Positions 21,672 to 22,783 of a stretch of 22,783 bases of DNA are shown here, one piece after another. Each line of letters starts with the position of its first letter. The first letter of the stretch is position 1. The notes below the pieces were generated by a model that saw nothing but the letters and a program-made list of their open reading frames with translations, was not told where the DNA came from and made no database searches. Both the position numbers and the translations under genes were made by a program. Source of the stretch: UBA5109 sp965662565 (lineage in GTDB: Bacteria > Pseudomonadota > Gammaproteobacteria > Pseudomonadales > Pseudohongiellaceae); contig CBFIHS010000032.1 in the NCBI GenBank assembly GCA_965662565.1, positions 1-22,783 of the forward strand, written 5' to 3'.

Positions 21672-22783
21672 ATGGAAAACAAACTATTCAGATCAGAAGC
21701 GCTCGTCTAGCAAAGGCAAAAAATGTTGGGCATCTTATTGCTGTGGAGCCACTTCGATATACACTAATCACGTCGATTTTAGTTTTTATCATCCTTGTAA
21801 TTATCTTCTTTCTTTTTAGTCACGAATATTATCGTAAACAAGCAGTTCGTGGCCGCCTTAGCTACGATAAAGGCTTATTGTCCGTTGGCCCAGCTAACAA
21901 TGGGCGTATTACCGCCATTAATGTTCAAGTAGATGACTTTGTTGATGTTCATGATGTATTACTCGAAACCCAATAAGATGAAACGGTTCAAGAATCAAAC
22001 CTTTTAACTAGTGACATATTAACTTCTCTTTTTGAACGCAAGAATTCTTTAATCAAAAAGATGGATTTAGAAGATCAGCAGCTAAGCTTAAGAAAAGCAG
22101 ACATTGATCAAAGACTGGGTGTCATTGAAGAAAGGGATAAACAACTTGATTCTTTAGTCGAGAATGAAAGAGAACTTTTAGAGCTTAAGCTCCATGAATA
22201 TAAAAGGTTAGACTCACTATTCGATAAGGGGCTCGTTGCTTTAAGAGGCCTTGAAATCAGTCATTCAGAGTATCTGCAACAGCAAAACTCTTTGGAAAAC
22301 TTGGTTCTCAGAAAGAATGAGAACTTGTCAGACAAAATTAATTTAATACAAGAGCTCACTTACTACGAAGTTGAGATAAAGCGCAGCACCTTAAACTTGG
22401 AGACTGAATTATCAATTCTCTCTGAGGAAATCATCACTACTCAGGCTAGAGCCAACAACAAGACTTTAGCTCCAGTTGCAGGCCAGATTGGCAGTATTAA
22501 TACTAAACTAGGTGACTACGCTTCAGCTCAGCAAGCTGCTATGCTGGTAATCCCGGAAGGAGCAGAACTTCAAGTAGAACTGTTTGTTTCAACTAGTGCA
22601 GTTGGATTTCTAAAGCCCGGCCAGGACGTAGCGATTTAAGTAGATGCTTATCCTTATCAGAAATTTGGAACTTTAGCGGGTACAGTTTTCTCTGTCGCTA
22701 ATAATGTTTTAGTTGTAGATGATGCGCCAAGAGGTATTGGTATCACTGAGCCAGTGTATCGAGTCATAGTGAAATTGCACTCA
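21672..22783 (+). pseudogene. HlyD/CvaA-type membrane-fusion protein, degraded, 3' end outside window
   Basis: Membrane-fusion proteins of this group span the periplasm and link an ABC exporter to the outer membrane; the colicin V exporter CvaA is the model. ATG 21672, after a GGGAAG ribosome site, reads MENKLFRSEA, the typical start; the homology then continues one frame away (ARLAKAKNVGHLIAVEPLRY), implying a one-base loss near 21700. A membrane helix (about 21770-21825) and a lipoyl-like half motif (GRITAINVQVDDFVDVHDVL) follow, then an in-frame TAA at 21974-21976, a long coiled coil (about 22060-22460), the second half motif (APVAGQIGSINTKLGDY), and a second in-frame TAA at 22637-22639. 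The frame then resumes with VDAYPYQKFG, a conserved region of the family. With three lesions this is most likely a true pseudogene. Confidence 0.85.

Noticed and set aside
402..22639. An alternative genetic code or stop-codon recoding to explain interrupted frames
   Set aside because: The two broken genes contain TGA and TAA and also a frameshift, while intact genes use the same codons as normal stops.
22667..22695. GGAACTT with a downstream TCTG, like a sigma-E promoter
   Set aside because: It lies inside the membrane-fusion coding region, where it encodes the conserved FGTL segment, so the match is probably chance.

Overview
The window is a stretch of chromosome from an AT-rich, probably marine, gammaproteobacterium. 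The main evidence is gene order. nadB diverges from an rpoE-rseA-rseC-mucD operon, followed by lepA-lepB-DUF4845-rnc-era-recO and then cysM-rlmD-mazG, which is the arrangement known from Pseudomonas-type genomes. The organism is not identified further. Most genes are intact housekeeping genes.

Layout. 1-545 (minus) is the start of a FecR-domain periplasmic protein broken by an in-frame TGA. 769-1955 holds the divergent pair ygfZ and sdhE around a perfect 19-bp palindrome that looks like a shared bidirectional promoter. nadB (1964-3658, minus) converges on sdhE. 3752-7448 is the envelope-stress module: sigma-E, its anti-sigma RseA, RseC and the periplasmic protease MucD; rseB/mucB, usually between rseA and rseC, is absent. 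7550-13070 is the lepA-lepB-DUF4845-rnc-era-recO run, with very tight junctions from lepA to rnc. 13143-16288 is cysM-rlmD-mazG, without the pdxJ-acpS and relA genes usual in this order.

16347-19870 is adk, then a lysine/alanine-rich histone H1-like (AlgP-like) gene with its own AT-rich leader and two terminators, then tsaB and uppP. The H1-like gene carries a textbook A_AAA_AAG slippery heptamer directly before its stop; a -1 shift adds eight residues that continue the KKAxK pattern. 20016-21347 is an AmpG-like muropeptide permease, which fits the wall-recycling theme of uppP. The right edge has a possible 50-residue membrane peptide and a HlyD/CvaA-type membrane-fusion gene with one frameshift and two in-frame stops.

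I see no rRNA, tRNA, CRISPR array, insertion sequence or obvious novel multi-gene system. The items most worth a second look are the H1 frameshift site, the palindromic promoter with a predicted leaderless ygfZ, a mini-ORF that overlaps both rpoE and rseA, the helically phased GTTG repeats in the place of rseB, the terminator abutting tsaB, and the decay of two surface/export genes at the two edges.
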